DNA of 64,000 bases from Rotaria macrura (Eukaryota; Rotifera; Eurotatoria; Philodinida; Philodinidae), in assembly GCA_900239685.1 (NCBI GenBank), contig OENT01000068.1, positions 1 through 64,000 of the forward strand, read 5' to 3'. The notes beneath the pieces were generated by a model. The model was given only the letters and a program-made list of their open reading frames with translations, made no database searches and was not told where the DNA came from. Positions 36,027 to 49,855 of this stretch are shown piece after piece. The position numbers and the translations under genes were made by a program. Every line of letters starts with the position of its first letter. Within the stretch, counting starts at the first letter, position 1.

Positions 36027-38518
36027 CAAACGAAAAAAAAACGTATTTACATTAAAAAAAAGAAAGACGATGGCTAGATAGTTCAATGCTGTCACGCTAA
36101 TCAATTGATGAACTCAAGACAGTACACAAAGGAGGAGTTCATTTAATGACAGTTGATGAAGAGACAGACACATTGTCGTGGTTAGTTAGCAAGATGTAAC
36201 CTACATTTCAAAATCGATAAATATACTGTTCATGATATGTACTGTATTATTGTCATATGAAATGTTAAATTTCACAATTAGATGAGCACGAAAATAACTA
36301 GAACGGAAAAGAAAAATCTATATCAAACTTGTGCATAATATTTGACACGGTCGAGAATGGTAGTGCCTGCATTAGTTGATAAAGAAACGTATCACTTGTG
36401 CTTATTTCTCCTATTTTTCTATCTTCTATAGTTTCTCTCTCTCTCTCCCTCTTTCTTTCGCTCGCTCTCTGTGTCTTCTTCTTCATGTTCACCCTCCATC
36501 TGCGATTAGTCGTCGATAATCGTCATTCGAACGACAACTAAAGAAGCTGAGTGAAAGGAGATAATAATAACTACAATCAGAACTAACCCGGAAGAGAATG
36601 ACTTGTGGCATATGAACATATAAAACACGAAGTGATGGTGGTGACTAAGAGAATAACCTTTTAAGAATAGAGAATAGCAGCTCCTAACTTTCCCATGATG
36701 ACCGGCGCAAGCATGTGTTTAACATACTTAATTGAATTTTGTAAATGAAAGCAGGCGGAACAAGCAGACCTTGGTACGAAGAAAAAAAGAGAAGAAGAAG
36801 AAGAAGAAAGCTATTTTATTGAACAAAGTTTCTTTTTTCTATTTTAAGATAATAAAAGCAGATGTACTTACTTAGTTTGTGTCACATTCAATCGAAACTA
36901 TGAGTAGTGAAAACGACGTTATACAATGATGTAATAAAGCATTATGATTTCTTTTGCGTTTTTTCAAAGATTTACACAGATGTTCACCGGCACCTGATTA
37001 CAAAATTAATGCAAAAATGAAGACAACTTTTTATTGTTAGACAAGCGCACAGAGACAGATGATACTAGCACAATGATTTCATGGACAATTTTTTCTTTTC
37101 TCGTGACTATATCATCGATCAAAAGTTACACATAGAATGGAATAATAGTTCAACATGTTCAACTGTTGCCCATGCTCAATTGACTATACACATAAGTATA
37201 TCGAGTATTATTAGACCTATCTACAAATAGAGACTACTCAAGTGGCCTACTCGAGTGATAGTTCTCACCATTGTTTATCGACGAGTATCACTTTGACGAC
37301 GATACTTCGCTGTTTGATTAAAAATAAAAAGTAGTTTGCATGGTCAATAGCCATATACAATGAATGAACAAGTGAACACACGTATTGAACACAGAGCGTA
37401 GCATCGCATGCAATTAGAGCATTAGATATAGCCGTCGATACACAGTCATGCATGTACCAACTCAAGGAAAAACAATCAATTCGCAACCTTTTCATAATTA
37501 GTGATATTCATTATACGAGTATCTTACTATCACGATTGGGAAATTTCATACAAAACAAGTCTATTGCTGTTCGTAATTAAAAGAAACAAAACAATTGCAG
37601 ACGATAGACATAGGATTACTCTATATAATGTTCGTTGGTCATGCATGTGATCAGGAACGGATTATATTTAGAACATTGGTTGATTAGCTCTTGCTGCTTC
37701 TAGGTATAGATATAGACTCTATTGTCAAAGTCTCAAGTGGATACCTTTTTCATTTTTTTCCCATTCTATTTTCAATTGTAGTCAGAAAATGGATGCTGTA
37801 GTCGTTTACTTTATATCCGACGGCAATGAGACGAGTGAGAGAGAGAGAGAGAATCAGACAGACAGAAAGAGAAAAAGTAGAAAGAGTAAGAAAAAAGTTA
37901 TAATCATTAAAATAACGAGCATCCATCATCACACATCTGTACAATGCCTTTCGCTTTTTTCTCATTGAACAACTAACTCATGTGTTTTGTCTTTGAAATA
38001 TATGCGCGTCTTCTTCCGTCTTACCCCCTCATGTGTGATTCTTCCTTTTCCAAGCATTAACGAGTAGACATTTGCATTAGCCTGTCCAATTAACTAACTC
38101 GATCAATCAAAAAATCTCAGGGCTTTTTATGTACGTCTACTTAATATCACAGTTGGAGGGCGGTGACAAATTTTGTTCATCTATTCACATATGTATACAT
38201 ACATTCAACTTGTGGAGCTTCCTGTCTACTTTGTGAACAATTGAATATTCAAACCATCATATTAATGCAAACATTGTGATTTTAAAAAAGAAAAAGATCA
38301 ACAACACTTACTCATATATAGAGGTTTACTTTGAAAAGCTTCCATCTATTAAGATATCGTTTCTTTCTGTTTTTCTCTATTCTAAAATCTATTGTTCATT
38401 CACTCTCTAGACATCCGTCATCAATTCAGACACATATAGCTATAAAGGAAAAAGGGAATAAACACGTAAATTTCTTTCCCGTTTCTTTTTCTGAATGTTT
38501 CGTCAGAAAGAAAGAGAG

Positions 38519-38523
<5 letters not shown>

Positions 38524-38550
<27 letters not shown>
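38524..38550. repeat. GA microsatellite (~13 units)
   Basis: Uninterrupted GA dinucleotides within a purine-rich patch that also holds AGAAAGAAAGAGAGACA. The Arg/Glu-rich open frame across it is an artefact of the repeat. Confidence 0.9.
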
Positions 38551-38556
<6 letters not shown>

Positions 38557-41500
38557 TAACATGTACACATCTTCTTCCGGAACTGCAATATGAGAACGAG
38601 CAATGAACAAGTTGGAGACAACATCTGCTCTATAAGAATATTAAAGAAAATGCATCGTCATTACATTCATCAGAACATCTAAATATAAATAATTAATAAA
38701 AAATGAATCACTTGATAGACAAGAACGGATTTGATGTATCTTGTTAATCAAATTTTTTGATGACGAAAGTCCGTAAGAAGGTTTTTATTTTCAACTATAT
38801 ATCGTGATTTAAACAAAATCGAACATTACTCATGATAAAATTAGGCTTTCTGTAATTATTGATTGTTTATTTATTGATAACATTTTCCAATATGTTGCAT
38901 ATAAAGATCAAGGAAATGAAATAATTATTTGACTGCTAAAAATGGTGTATATATCTAAGAAGCTTTCTTTTGTATTACGAAGAATACATTGATATTGAAT
39001 TACTTCGATCTGCATTCATAAAAGATAAGGACTTCGATCAATTGACTAAATTGTTAGTTTAATCGTTTTAGATGTTAGAGCCAATATGGAATAAAATGTC
39101 AATTATAATATATATATATATATAGAATTGTATCGCTGAAGACAATGGGAATGTGAATGTATTTTTTCCCACAGAGAATAAATAGATATTTATGTGATAA
39201 AGAATTCTTTGAAGTTCTCAATATTCGTAAACAAAGAGATGCACAACCTTTTTAGACGAATGATTTCAACCATGAAGCAACTGTCGTTGTATTTTTTTCA
39301 TTTTCTCACACGTACTCCAGTCCAAACAATCTGATGAAAATGGATACGTGAAATATTTTGACAAATGAATGATTGACTTATTGTTTTCTCGTTGTACGGA
39401 ATTCTTTACAGATTGATGATTACGATTAGAATCAGCAGGAAGCTAATGTTGTTGGAACAGACCTATTAGAAATAGAATTTATTTAGTATGCTATATACAG
39501 CTTTTAGTCAAGGTCATTTACTTAGTGCATTAACTGATCACGATAAAAGACGTCTCAATCAGATAATAGAAAATAGTTTCTTTTAGCACAATTACGTCAC
39601 TGATGATAGCGGCAAACGAACTTAGAAGTTTTTTTTCCTCTATAGATTTTACAGTGATCTTCAAAGAAATGATTGCTGTATTTCCAATTCTAAGATTTGA
39701 TGATTGTTATTCTAACGACTGTTGGGTTTGTCTAGTCTAAATATATGATAGTAGTGTTTGCCATAGCTGTTATTATATTTACTTACTTGAAAGTTACATC
39801 ATTGTACTTATTATTGATATAGTAGTCTAACTTCTACTTATTCATTTGTGATTTATATATTTCTCAATACAATGTTGAAGTTATCGTATTTTACATTGTT
39901 TGCTTCGTCATAATTATCTAATTTGCGTAGCTACTTTAGTTGTACTAACATAACTATTTATTGTAATTAAAAGATAAATAAAAATTTTCATTAGTACGCA
40001 TTTGTATATTTATTCAAAAGAATTCAGACAAGCGAATGAATTGTAAGAACGCTATTAGGCGGTGTATTCATAATACAAGTGATATTAGTTAGAAAAGTTT
40101 TCTAATCATAATTGGAATCCATGGGATGAGAACATAGTTTAAAATTTTCAGCTGCCCGGGTTTTACAATTTAGGATTTCATAAGGACAAGTTGTTTTATG
40201 ATACATCTATGATCGTGACTATCTTGGTTCAATAGGGAAATAACATTTCGTGTGTCAAAAAACTATCTAGACAAACAAGGCTCAAACGCTTAGATCGAAT
40301 GATCTTTATTTTTTACTTCACTTAAAAAGACTTGGAGTGCAATATATAAATGTCTTTTTGCGTCCAATAGTAATTTTTCTGTGCTTTCTTCTCTATTTAT
40401 TGATGCGGAACATAACTTCACCTCTACAACAAATGTGAGACACTTCTTTTAAATAGTTTATATCTATAATATTGAAGCAAGAAAAATACTTCTAACCTTC
40501 GAGTTAAGACAGCAAAAACTTGACTTTTAGCAGAGAATATTTTTCATGTTAACACTAACCCCATTGAATATGAGATACACGTTGTTGTCATATCATACAT
40601 TTTATTTAACAGATGAAAAGTATTTGTTTATGAGCTTGTCAAAAACAAAAGAATTTATTATAATCTACAATGAAAAATCGAATAGTTTTCATAACAAAAC
40701 AAAATAACACAGAACATGTAGTTTCAGTTTGTTTTCTAGTCGTTTGATCGAATTCTCTGAACAAAACGGAAACAAGAAAATTATTTCATACAATGAGAAT
40801 ACATCTCATCGTTTATTATTGAGAGAACAACGAAAGTTATTTCATGGATACCAATATTTTGTTTCATTTATGTTCTTGCGAGACAATCGAATTAATTTTC
40901 ATATTCAATAGCTTTGAAGATTGATATCAATTGAATTCTTCGTTCGCTTTTAATTCATATGCAAATATTGACCTTGTGCATATATTTACTTTATAATTTA
41001 CACGACGAAGTGTGATTCACTGATGAATAATATTTTCATTATTGAGAATTATTTTTTTTTGTTATTGTTGATTCCGAAAACTTATAAAAGATAAGGCAGT
41101 ATCGAGTTTAACTTGAGAACTTCTACAAATAGTAGATTTTAATAAATTTGTTATTGTAAAATTCTTATTGAATGTTGCAATGTTTCTCTGTATTTGATCG
41201 TATTGACAAACAGTGTGCATGTGTTTAAGTAGTCAATTTTTCCAAATCAGTCAGTGTTGACGTCGAAAGTTAAAATAAATGAAATTTTCGAAGCTATGTT
41301 TTAGGTTCACGTTTCTTTCAAATGCTCCAATTTTAATTAATTCATGTAAAATCCAATTGTTAATGTTAATTGTTCTAAAATATTGTTTTACGAACATCAA
41401 TAAAATTCTTCTTAATTTAAGTGTACTATTCTTCATAAGAGAATTTTATCTATTTCCCATTTTAATCTATTCCGTCTTTCACAACAGGTTAAGTTTTTTT

Positions 41501-42765
41501 GGATATGGCGATGATGTCATTTGCAAGGTCATATTCAATATTTTTTGATCAGTATGGAAAAAAATTGTTTCATAGATCTGTGTACGAGCTAAATAAAGAT
41601 ACTTGGATTTTTCGTAGATATAGGTATCTACCGAGTATTTCTCAGGTGTTTACCCTATTTTTTCGAAGTTGTTCTCATTATAAGCAATGCGGTACAATGT
41701 TGATTAGGATACATGTTTGTTCTGCAACATCAGTCCTGTGTTTTCATAATTAAGAATTTATTTTACACAAAAAGTGTAAAATCTTATTTTTAGTCTCAAC
41801 ACATCCGTAACTAGACGATAAATAAAATTTATGATTTGTTTTTGTTTTTCGTGCATTTTTTTGCTTGCACTATGAACAGAAAAAAGAAAATGTAGCAATA
41901 AAAATACTGAATCATCGACGAATTCGAGAAAAACAATTATTGAAATAAACAAGAAGAAATATTGTAAGTGTAAAAGTATTTTTAATATTTTCCTTCGGAT
42001 ACAACTAGCTCTCTCTCTCTTTATCTTTCGTATTTTTTCATCTATTCGTCGTATTAGAAGAATCGTACTTGAGATAACGTTTTTTTTTCTCAGTCAATAT
42101 TTATCTTTTACGAATATATGGACTTCTATGGAGTAGGACGATGTTTTCTCAAGTTTGAAATACATGTAAGGTTTAAGAAATGGAAAAAATAATAGCGCAG
42201 GAATTCTGTATTGCGTGTAGACTAACGTTAAATTAGGCGGATAAGAAGTCAAACTTTTTACAAATTATATATGTGAAATTGAAAATTGAAAATCTTTTGT
42301 TTTAAGACATAGCTATATTATACGTCTCTATCAATTGAAATTGGATGTTTGAACATATGAATAGTTATTTTCAATAAATTAATTTCATTTCAAATAATCA
42401 TAAAATACAGTGAATTTCAGTTTCTTTTCACTGTGATTACGTTTACTATTCTATTGATTTTTTCTTTGAAGATAATGTCAGTTTTTTGTGGTACTACTCG
42501 GTTGGACTCATTAAATTGTCAAAACCATATAGACATCTAGATTTTTTTCAAAACTATTGTCAGGGTTTCGTGTTTGGCAAACATTCAAACTTTAAAAAAC
42601 ACAACGCCATTATCCATTGCAACTTTTTGCACCATTTTTCTGTAGTGTTTTTAACGTTATTTTTTTCCTGCATGGAAAAAGATGGAAGCCTTTACTAATA
42701 TTCTACCTTATTTTGATTTACTAGACTGTCAATTAGTTATAACATATTTCTTGACTAACCTTTAG

Positions 42766-42949
42766 GCAATGATGGTTGGCATAGAAGGCCAATCCCAATG
42801 CTCTTCAATAGCGATTGTTCTCAATATGACAATGCTTTACAAACCAAAACAAACTTATCTAATCATTGATATTGAACCAGCAGTCGACAAAAATCAACGT
42901 ACAGACGATCAATCATATGGTTCCATCTTCAAAGATTACTTATCCTTCA
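42766..42949 (+). CDS. Possible upstream exon of the membrane protein gene (frame unclear)
   Basis: Bounded by a good acceptor (cttgactaacctttag) and donor (TTCA|GTAAGT). Two frames look coding. One, from ATG 42769, is open throughout but ends in phase 1 and does not fit the next exon, which needs phase 0. Another reads NDGWHRRPIPMLFNSDCSQY for 34 codons then stops, while the remaining frame is open afterwards and does join the next exon in phase (VPSSKITYPS, then KTKMAASELV). A one-base change near 42860-42870 would separate these two, so this may be a damaged exon, a sequence error, or not an exon at all. Confidence 0.3.
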
Positions 42950-43265
42950 GTAAGTAAATATTATTCTCAGCAAGTCTCATGCACGCGAGCGCAGTAATGA
43001 TGTGCTGCGTTGTATGTTTTATTTTCACTGCATTGGATGACTAATACGGGCACGATGACATATGAAAGAACGTTTCTCGTAGCGTCCGTGTTTTTTTTCT
43101 CCTGAAGAAAATAAGGCTTGAATCAATAAAAGCAAACATCATGGCGAATTGTTAGTGATGTTGTTATTTTCTTTTTGAGTAAATTAACAAATTCATCAAG
43201 AAAAGTAAAACTAGAATTTCTTCTCGAGTTCTTTTCTATGAATTAAAAAACAATAGAAGACAAAA

Positions 43266-43835
43266 ATGGCAGCATCAGAATTAGTTACTGATGAAACATC
43301 TAATATCATAATCTCTCTAAATATCTCTGAAACGAATACAACTATAAATGGAAATTTGTCGAAGGTTTTTATGAAAAGTAATGTTTTCTCGATTTTCTAT
43401 TGTATCTTATTTGTAAGAATATTATTAACATTATGATATTTATTTCAGGACCAAGCGATGACTCATCCATCAATAATATTATATTTGGCATTGGTCTCGT
43501 TGTTGTTATTTTAATATTACTTTTAATAGTTATTAAATTAATTCATAAATGTTACAGAATGTATTATGACGATGATGATGATAATAATACTGATGACATT
43601 GAAAAAGAAAATGGTAAGATAGAAACAAAAAAATCACTTCTATTTCACTGTCTAATTTATATTAGTTAAAGCGTCGCCTTTGTTATCTTCATCACCGACG
43701 GCTGTTGTTCGTCGAAATTCACCCTCTCGTAATTCAACACCGTCGATCAATCGATCAAGTATCAATATTGAAAATCAAAAAAATCTTGTGTCTCAAACAG
43801 ACAGTAATACTCCTCTGATGATTAGAAATACTTGA
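43266..43835 (+). CDS. Small single-pass membrane protein, 148 aa, unknown family
   Basis: Three exons: 43266-43377, 43449-43613, 43666-43835, with phases closing to a TGA. The N-terminal ~50 residues carry N-glycosylation sites (NIS, NTT, NLS) and no signal peptide in this exon. One strong TM helix follows (IIFGIGLVVVILILLLIVI), then KLIHKCYRMYY, an acidic run (DDDDDNNTDD), and a Ser/Arg-rich cytoplasmic tail (VVRRNSPSRNSTPS) with likely phosphorylation sites. The topology is type I if an upstream exon supplies a signal peptide, or signal-anchored otherwise. The start may therefore be internal: an acceptor at 43256 leads into this exon in phase 0, and an upstream candidate exon exists at 42766-42949. 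I do not recognise the family. It lies 268 bp upstream of the DUF4139 gene on the same strand. Confidence 0.6.
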
Positions 43836-44099
43836 TGTTCTATATTTTGATTATTTAAATAAAAACAAGCAGGTGTTGTTTGTACTTTCAGATTTTTATT
43901 TTGTCCTAGATTTGTTTTTTTTCTTTTTATTGCTGAAATATGTGTTTCTATTAACCTAAAAAAAGATGAATATGGATCCGTCATATGGCTTTTGTCTTTT
44001 TGGTGATTATATATACATAAATATACATATATATTTATATATACACAGATAGATCGATAAATATTTGTAAACAGACGATTGAAATATTTTCTATCGTAT

Positions 44100-44103
44100 A
44101 GCT
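44100..44103 (+). promoter_or_regulatory. 3' splice site two bases before a start codon
   Basis: The pyrimidine-leaning run TTTTCTATCGTATAG ends at 44101 and the ATG begins at 44104. A cis intron leaving a 2-nt 5'UTR exon is possible. A spliced-leader acceptor is the simpler reading in a trans-splicing animal. Confidence 0.45.
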
Positions 44104-45445
44104 ATGTTGTTTTCATTCATTTTTCTCGTAAGTCATCCAATATTTGCTGTTGACTTGAATATATATAATAGTGTAGCTGAAATTCGGCAGAGTCAAAGTG
44201 GAGTTGGTATGTACCAGCATTATTTTAAAAGTGATGAATATGCAAATATTATCGATGGTTCAATTAGTTGGGATGGAACACCATTTATTAAACAAGAAAT
44301 ATATAATACGATCGATACACTTACAGATACTTTGGTTACTTTAGAAATGTCGACTCGATGTGATTGTAAGAAAATCGAAGCAAAAATTGTCGATCCAAAT
44401 ACAATGTTACTCAAAGATCTAGAGACAAAAGGTTATTTTTATGCTGATAGTCGTGCCATTGAATATGTATCGAAGAGACCCGATGATGATGGTACAACAT
44501 TAATACTTGAATATAAAACAAAAGAAACAAAATATAATGGAACATTATCATATTTACTGAGAGGTATAACATGGCAACCAAATTATGATTTATTCGTTAA
44601 AGACAGTGACTGTAAGTTAGACATCGATTGATTTGAAAGGAAAACGAAATTTATTATTTTATTGTTTTGCCACTTTTATGGAAGTTTGTGATCTTCGTGC
44701 TTATGCCACTATTCGTAACAATCAACCGCAAGAATACAACGTTAATAATACGTATTTAACAAGTGGTGATATTCAATTAATGGATAGTAATTCATTTGAA
44801 ATACTTGGTGGAATGCTACAAAAAACATCAACACTATCGATGGCTAGTTCATCGTCAATTCAATCCAATGGTGAACATAAAGGATTTTATACTTATTCAT
44901 TGAAAGAAAAATATACTTTACGTTCGAAGAGTTCAATTCGTTTACCATTTATAAGTGCTAATGTTACATGTAGATTTTACTACAAAGCAACAACAAGTAT
45001 TGGTGGTGGACAAAATAAAGGTACATTTGAACGAAACTATGATTTAATTTCCAATCAATTCTTGCCAGCTGGCATTTTAACCGTTCGAGATAATCAAATA
45101 TTGATGGGTCAATTAAGTTTACCTGATGTACCAGCAGATTATTCTCAAACTATTTCTCTTGGTCAAGATAACGATATTCAATATTTAATAAAACGCAATG
45201 TAACAGCATCAAATCAAGATGCCACAACAATTATTTGGCAAACGCATGAAATCAATCTGACAATATTTAATCATAAAGATAAGGAAGTAAATGGTCAAAT
45301 CGATTTATATGGTGATGCTCAAACACATATCGATAAAACAACATGCAATTCGATTACACTTGATGGAAATGTGATCACGTTATTATTTCATGTTGAAAGC
45401 AACGGTAATACTCAATGTCGAATTACTGTTACCGTAAAATGGTGA
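44104..45445 (+). CDS. Secreted DUF4139 domain protein, 422 aa
   Basis: Two exons: 44104-44611 and 44685-45445 (intron 73 nt, DSD|F join in phase 1). A signal peptide opens it (MLFSFIFLVSHPIFAVDL). The N-terminal part (NSVAEIRQSQSGVGMYQHYF) resembles the short barrel-like domain that precedes DUF4139. DUF4139 then runs to the end: YLLRGITWQPNYDLFV, LRAYATIRNNQ, SNQFLPAGILTVRDNQ, ISLGQDNDIQYLIKRNV and EINLTIFNHKDKEVNG are all family-typical positions. Bacterial relatives are called mucoidy-inhibitor MuiA-like; the molecular function is unknown. It lacks the coiled coil common in intracellular members and is shorter than usual (often ~500-600 aa). The start fits because an acceptor (ctatcgtatag) ends two bases before the ATG. 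Confidence 0.7.
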
Positions 45446-48400
45446 TAAATAATAGAACGAACAATACTGACTGGTGGTGGGTTGTAGAATTCTCTGTGCT
45501 TGCTTTTTTGACATTTGACTTAAATAAACAAAGCAACCTCGAATATTGTATAACTTTTCTAACTCTGATAAATAGTGATATCTAGTAACTCAATGCTCTT
45601 TTTTTCTCAAACAGCCGATGTTTTGCGTGTGATTTAATCTCAAATGCATCATTTTGCTGTGGAATTTTTTTCATATCTTTTTCCCAAGTATATTACTACT
45701 TTAAATTGACGCTCGAAAAAATTCAAAATTTTGATGTGAAACAATATTTAAATAAGACAACCATTATTGGAATCAAATATCGAATGATTGACAAAAGAAC
45801 TAGATCGATAAATAGATGTATCTCTCAGAGGATCTTCAAATGTTCTTATCATAATCACATCCTCAAATAATGTTGTACTGTGATCAATTTCACGGAAACA
45901 AAAGCCCGATGATGTATTCATGAAAAAATTAATTTTCCACGTTAATATGTAGTATTTGCTGCAGTTAGCATATTATCGAGATCCTCTCGTTTTTGCAACC
46001 GAGAACTCTATTTTATTATACAACTGTCAAATGATTAATATAGTATGGAAAAATAGTCGAAGATCAACTAGAATTGAGTTTAACTGTAATCGAGAAGATA
46101 TTGAAAGATATGGAAGATATTCACTATCTTATCGATTCAGCTCTATCAAAGATACTAATGTGGTTTTAACAAGAAATATGGTAATAGTGTAATACGGTGA
46201 AAGGTAATCAAACACAGTTTTAGTTGAAAGAAGTTGATGGTCATTCATCAAAGTGAGACTCAAAGCTTCTTGAAGTAAATCCTCTTCTCGTGTTTACGGA
46301 TATAGATTTGGCAAAAACTATAAAAAAATTTCGTGCATCTTCTTCTTCTTCTAAACAATTATATCTGGTTGAGCTCGTTTTGATTAACAAAGATTAAGTT
46401 CTCTTGAATTGCTTGAAATTTCACATTGAAATAAATAAAATTAACATCTACGCAGTATACATGTCATGAAAATTATTCAAAACGAGTCAAAACCGGATGA
46501 GATCAACGGTATTTCCAAGACATGTAAGTTATCACAAATTTTCACACCGATCGGATTCATTAGAGCTCGCTTTCTATAACTTGTTGATTAGTTATTTTAA
46601 TCGTGCGGAATTGCATTGATAGTTTCCTGTATAGAAGAATTGATATAACACATTTTTTGAATTTTTTCTTTCAAAATTTGATTACTTTTTACATGGCAAG
46701 GAACTATCTGTCTTTGATTCATTTATTTTAACGCCAAAACTCGTTATTGTTGATAGGAACAACAGAGAACAACACGTATTACACCAGAATTTTTTTTTCT
46801 TCTACAGTATTCACAAATCATTAGCACATTACAACAAGTGAGAAAAACAAAGGGATTCAAAATTCAAACACAGTCGAATATAATAATTTCATTGTAAAAC
46901 TTTTAAGATTTCTTTAGTCGATGCGGAATATTTTTCATCATCGACAAACTCAATATTCTTTTCAACTCACGCACGTTGCTTCTAGAGATTCACACCATTG
47001 TTCTTTTAGTATTTAATTACATCATATATTCGTTTTGGAAAGCACTTGTTTGTTTTTAATATGCTTTCATACTCAACGATGTATGATTTTGACATTCCTA
47101 GTTGACATTGGACATCGGTGACATAGATTTTTTTTTAGGAACTTTTCATATGCAGTTATCTGTTCAATTGAACTGTATGTGATTAATATTGGAGATATGA
47201 CACACTGTTTTGCAGCTAGGAACGGATGAAAAACAAAACATTAACAAAGGTGATACTGAGAAGTAAGAAACAATATATTGAGATTAGACGTAACATCTCA
47301 TTCTGATATCAGGCCTACCATGTGTACATTGTTTAATCAACATATTGCATGTTACTTTTCATCCCATGAGTAATACGAATAGAATTCATGGAAACGTGAA
47401 GTTTTCTCAATCATCAAGATGATAATTTAATCATGCCTAATGAGGCTTGCAATAAAATAGAATATAGGCTCGATATAAATGTCTCCAGTGGGAAAACGTT
47501 GATCTTCACAGATGTTACTGATCATGATAAATTCCAGAATCGACCTGTTCTTTCTCGTATTGTTCATTGTGTTATTTCCAAGAAATATTGTAATTTTGCC
47601 TGTAGGCATCTTGCTCTTTTCAAAAAATTAGAAGTTTGATTAAATGGAAAATCTTTACTATGACTTTGTCAAAAAAATAGGTTTGACATTTTTCAAATCT
47701 CATCTTAATATGATATAACACAACTTCTATGAACAAAAAAGCTATCTTCCCAATCTACTAATCATCGTGTTTGATCGGAGTAATCATGACAAATTCTTTG
47801 CGTTACTCGAAACAAGATTATTACTGTATACTTTTACAAATCTCTCAATTAATCGGATGAGTACAAAGAATATTGTGATTCTAAATTAGATTATTGAAAC
47901 TTGATGTCTGTCATCGAAATTTTTCATTATTGAATGGATGACATTTTTTGAATATAGGAAACGTTTCACTGGTACTGTAATTCTTGACATCGTCCACGTA
48001 AATATGCATTTATTCATTCGGAAATTATTTTAACAAGAAATGATTATTCTACAATATCTTTAGATACATGTTTTCACTTATTCAAAGTACTACACAGCTA
48101 TGCAATAGTTCATATTTGAATGAGTAATACTCATAAAGTGATTGTATGAAGTTGATGAAAACGACATTTCCATGCTTATATCACTGATTAGACTACATGT
48201 TTATCTACAAAGTAATAGTCAAACATTCTATGTATGTTTCTAAATCAGAAAATTTAAAACTTGTGTGAGTAATGATGTACATTGAAACCATGAATCGAAC
48301 TAAATTATTACATACTAATCTCAATCGAATCGTTGTCAACACATTGATAAAAAAATATTCTTCAGCATCGAGAGCAAAGTCCTCGTCAATATAACTTGAG

Positions 48401-49855
48401 TGGATTGTAATCACATATGCATATACACTGATCAAGTCGCGAATCTTTATAAAGAATCTGATTATTTATGTAGTATTCAATTGAGAATATAGTCACATAC
48501 AACGTGTTGATCAATAATGATCATTCAGTTTATACTGTTTTCGGTCATTTCGAACCAAAACTTTTCTTGAGCACGCAAATCCTGTCTCAGACAAATATAA
48601 TTGAATTTCCGTCTCTAGATCCTGTTCTTTTAGTCTAGAGAACATGTCTAGATCAAGATAATTTCATTTAAAATCAATCACGTTTATACAACTATCAACA
48701 CGTAGAGGAATCAATAGTTGTTTTATTCTCCTGCATTAAGAGAGGACTATTGCATGTTGAATGTTTTCTCCTTTTTTTTCTTGCGAACATCCTACTCTAT
48801 TTTATTGATTTCAATGTCTGAATGTGATCTCTTTAATATAAAAGTTTATTAAAAATAATAGTTGTCTGAATTTCGATGAAGATATAATTACATAAAGCCC
48901 TTGTAAGATATTTAGTGACTTTCGTTGCAACATGGGACAAGCAAGTTATAAAGATGTGCCATCGGGTACACAGGCGTTCGTCATCATCAATTTATTACTC
49001 TCATCTCGCTAGTCATAAAGTGAAATATCCAATAAACACAATAAATTATGTATATTTTTAGTTTGCTTTTAATACTTATTGCCTAATCATATATACATTT
49101 CGTATTTGATAGGTTTCCATAAATAATCAATGTCATCAATCAATGTCACAATTTTCTTAAAATAATCACCAATGTTCGATTTGAAGAAAAAAATTCAATC
49201 ACAGTTATCCTTGACTCATCTATATTTCATAGATAAAACAGAAATCATGAAAGCATGTACACTCATGGCAAGAACACAATGACACAAAATACGCAACAAG
49301 TTGAGCGATATTGAGAAACTCGAAAAATAAAGAGAAATACATTGATGCATGCATGTATGTACGTATGTACGTATACATATATATATATATATATATAGAT
49401 AGATAGATAGATATACATATGTGTATACGTATGTAAATTTCCAATGGGGGAAATAAAAGTATCAGCTTGAAAATAAAACAAACAATAATAAACAAAGAAG
49501 AAGAAAAAAAAACGAAAAAAATCTGGCTACTTATAGGGAGTTGTTATTTGTTATGGCTATGGTTAGAAGGCAAATTAAGATGATAAATTAACTGCTTAGC
49601 AGTTATTCAAGAGCATTGGCACGAATATACACACATACACATACACAGACACAGTAAAATTCGACAGAAAAAGATGATAAATGAGTCTAACAATCACCGG
49701 TAAAAAACCATGAGATAACCCGACAAAATACTTGAATAGGAAAATAGATTATTTTTATGTTTTTTCCCTTTGTTATACATTCATCGCCATAATCCGTAAC
49801 ATCAATATGATGAAAGTTTTTGTTTTATATGCAGGAACGAAGAAATTCAATTGAA
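45446..49855. other. Convergent intergenic region, no gene recognised
   Basis: Lies between the 3' ends of the DUF4139 gene (+) and the HDAC gene (-). AT-rich, with TTC repeats near 46339-46352 and an AT/GATA repeat near 49376-49414. No conserved coding text was seen. Confidence 0.55.
49376..49414. repeat. Compound AT/GATA microsatellite
   Basis: About eleven AT units followed by four GATA units and ATATAC. The tyrosine/isoleucine-rich open frames on the minus strand are artefacts of this tract. Confidence 0.85.

Larger units (their letters stand above)
35235..42765. other. 7.5-kb stretch without a recognised gene; microsatellite-rich
   Basis: Upstream flank of the receptor kinase gene. It holds AT, GA/CT and GAA-type simple repeats (35991-36024, 36424-36470, 36796-36810, 37836-37853, 38524-38550, 39104-39123). 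The open frames here are products of those repeats or lack any family resemblance. It could hold enhancers, non-coding RNA or rapidly evolving small exons that I cannot see. Confidence 0.5.

Noticed and set aside
36298-36492. Open frame with Arg/Glu-rich text (RERERE)
   Set aside because: It is a direct translation of a CT/GA simple repeat; no other coding character.
49220-49495. Overlapping Tyr/Ile-rich open frames on the minus strand
   Set aside because: Translation of the AT/GATA microsatellite in two frames.
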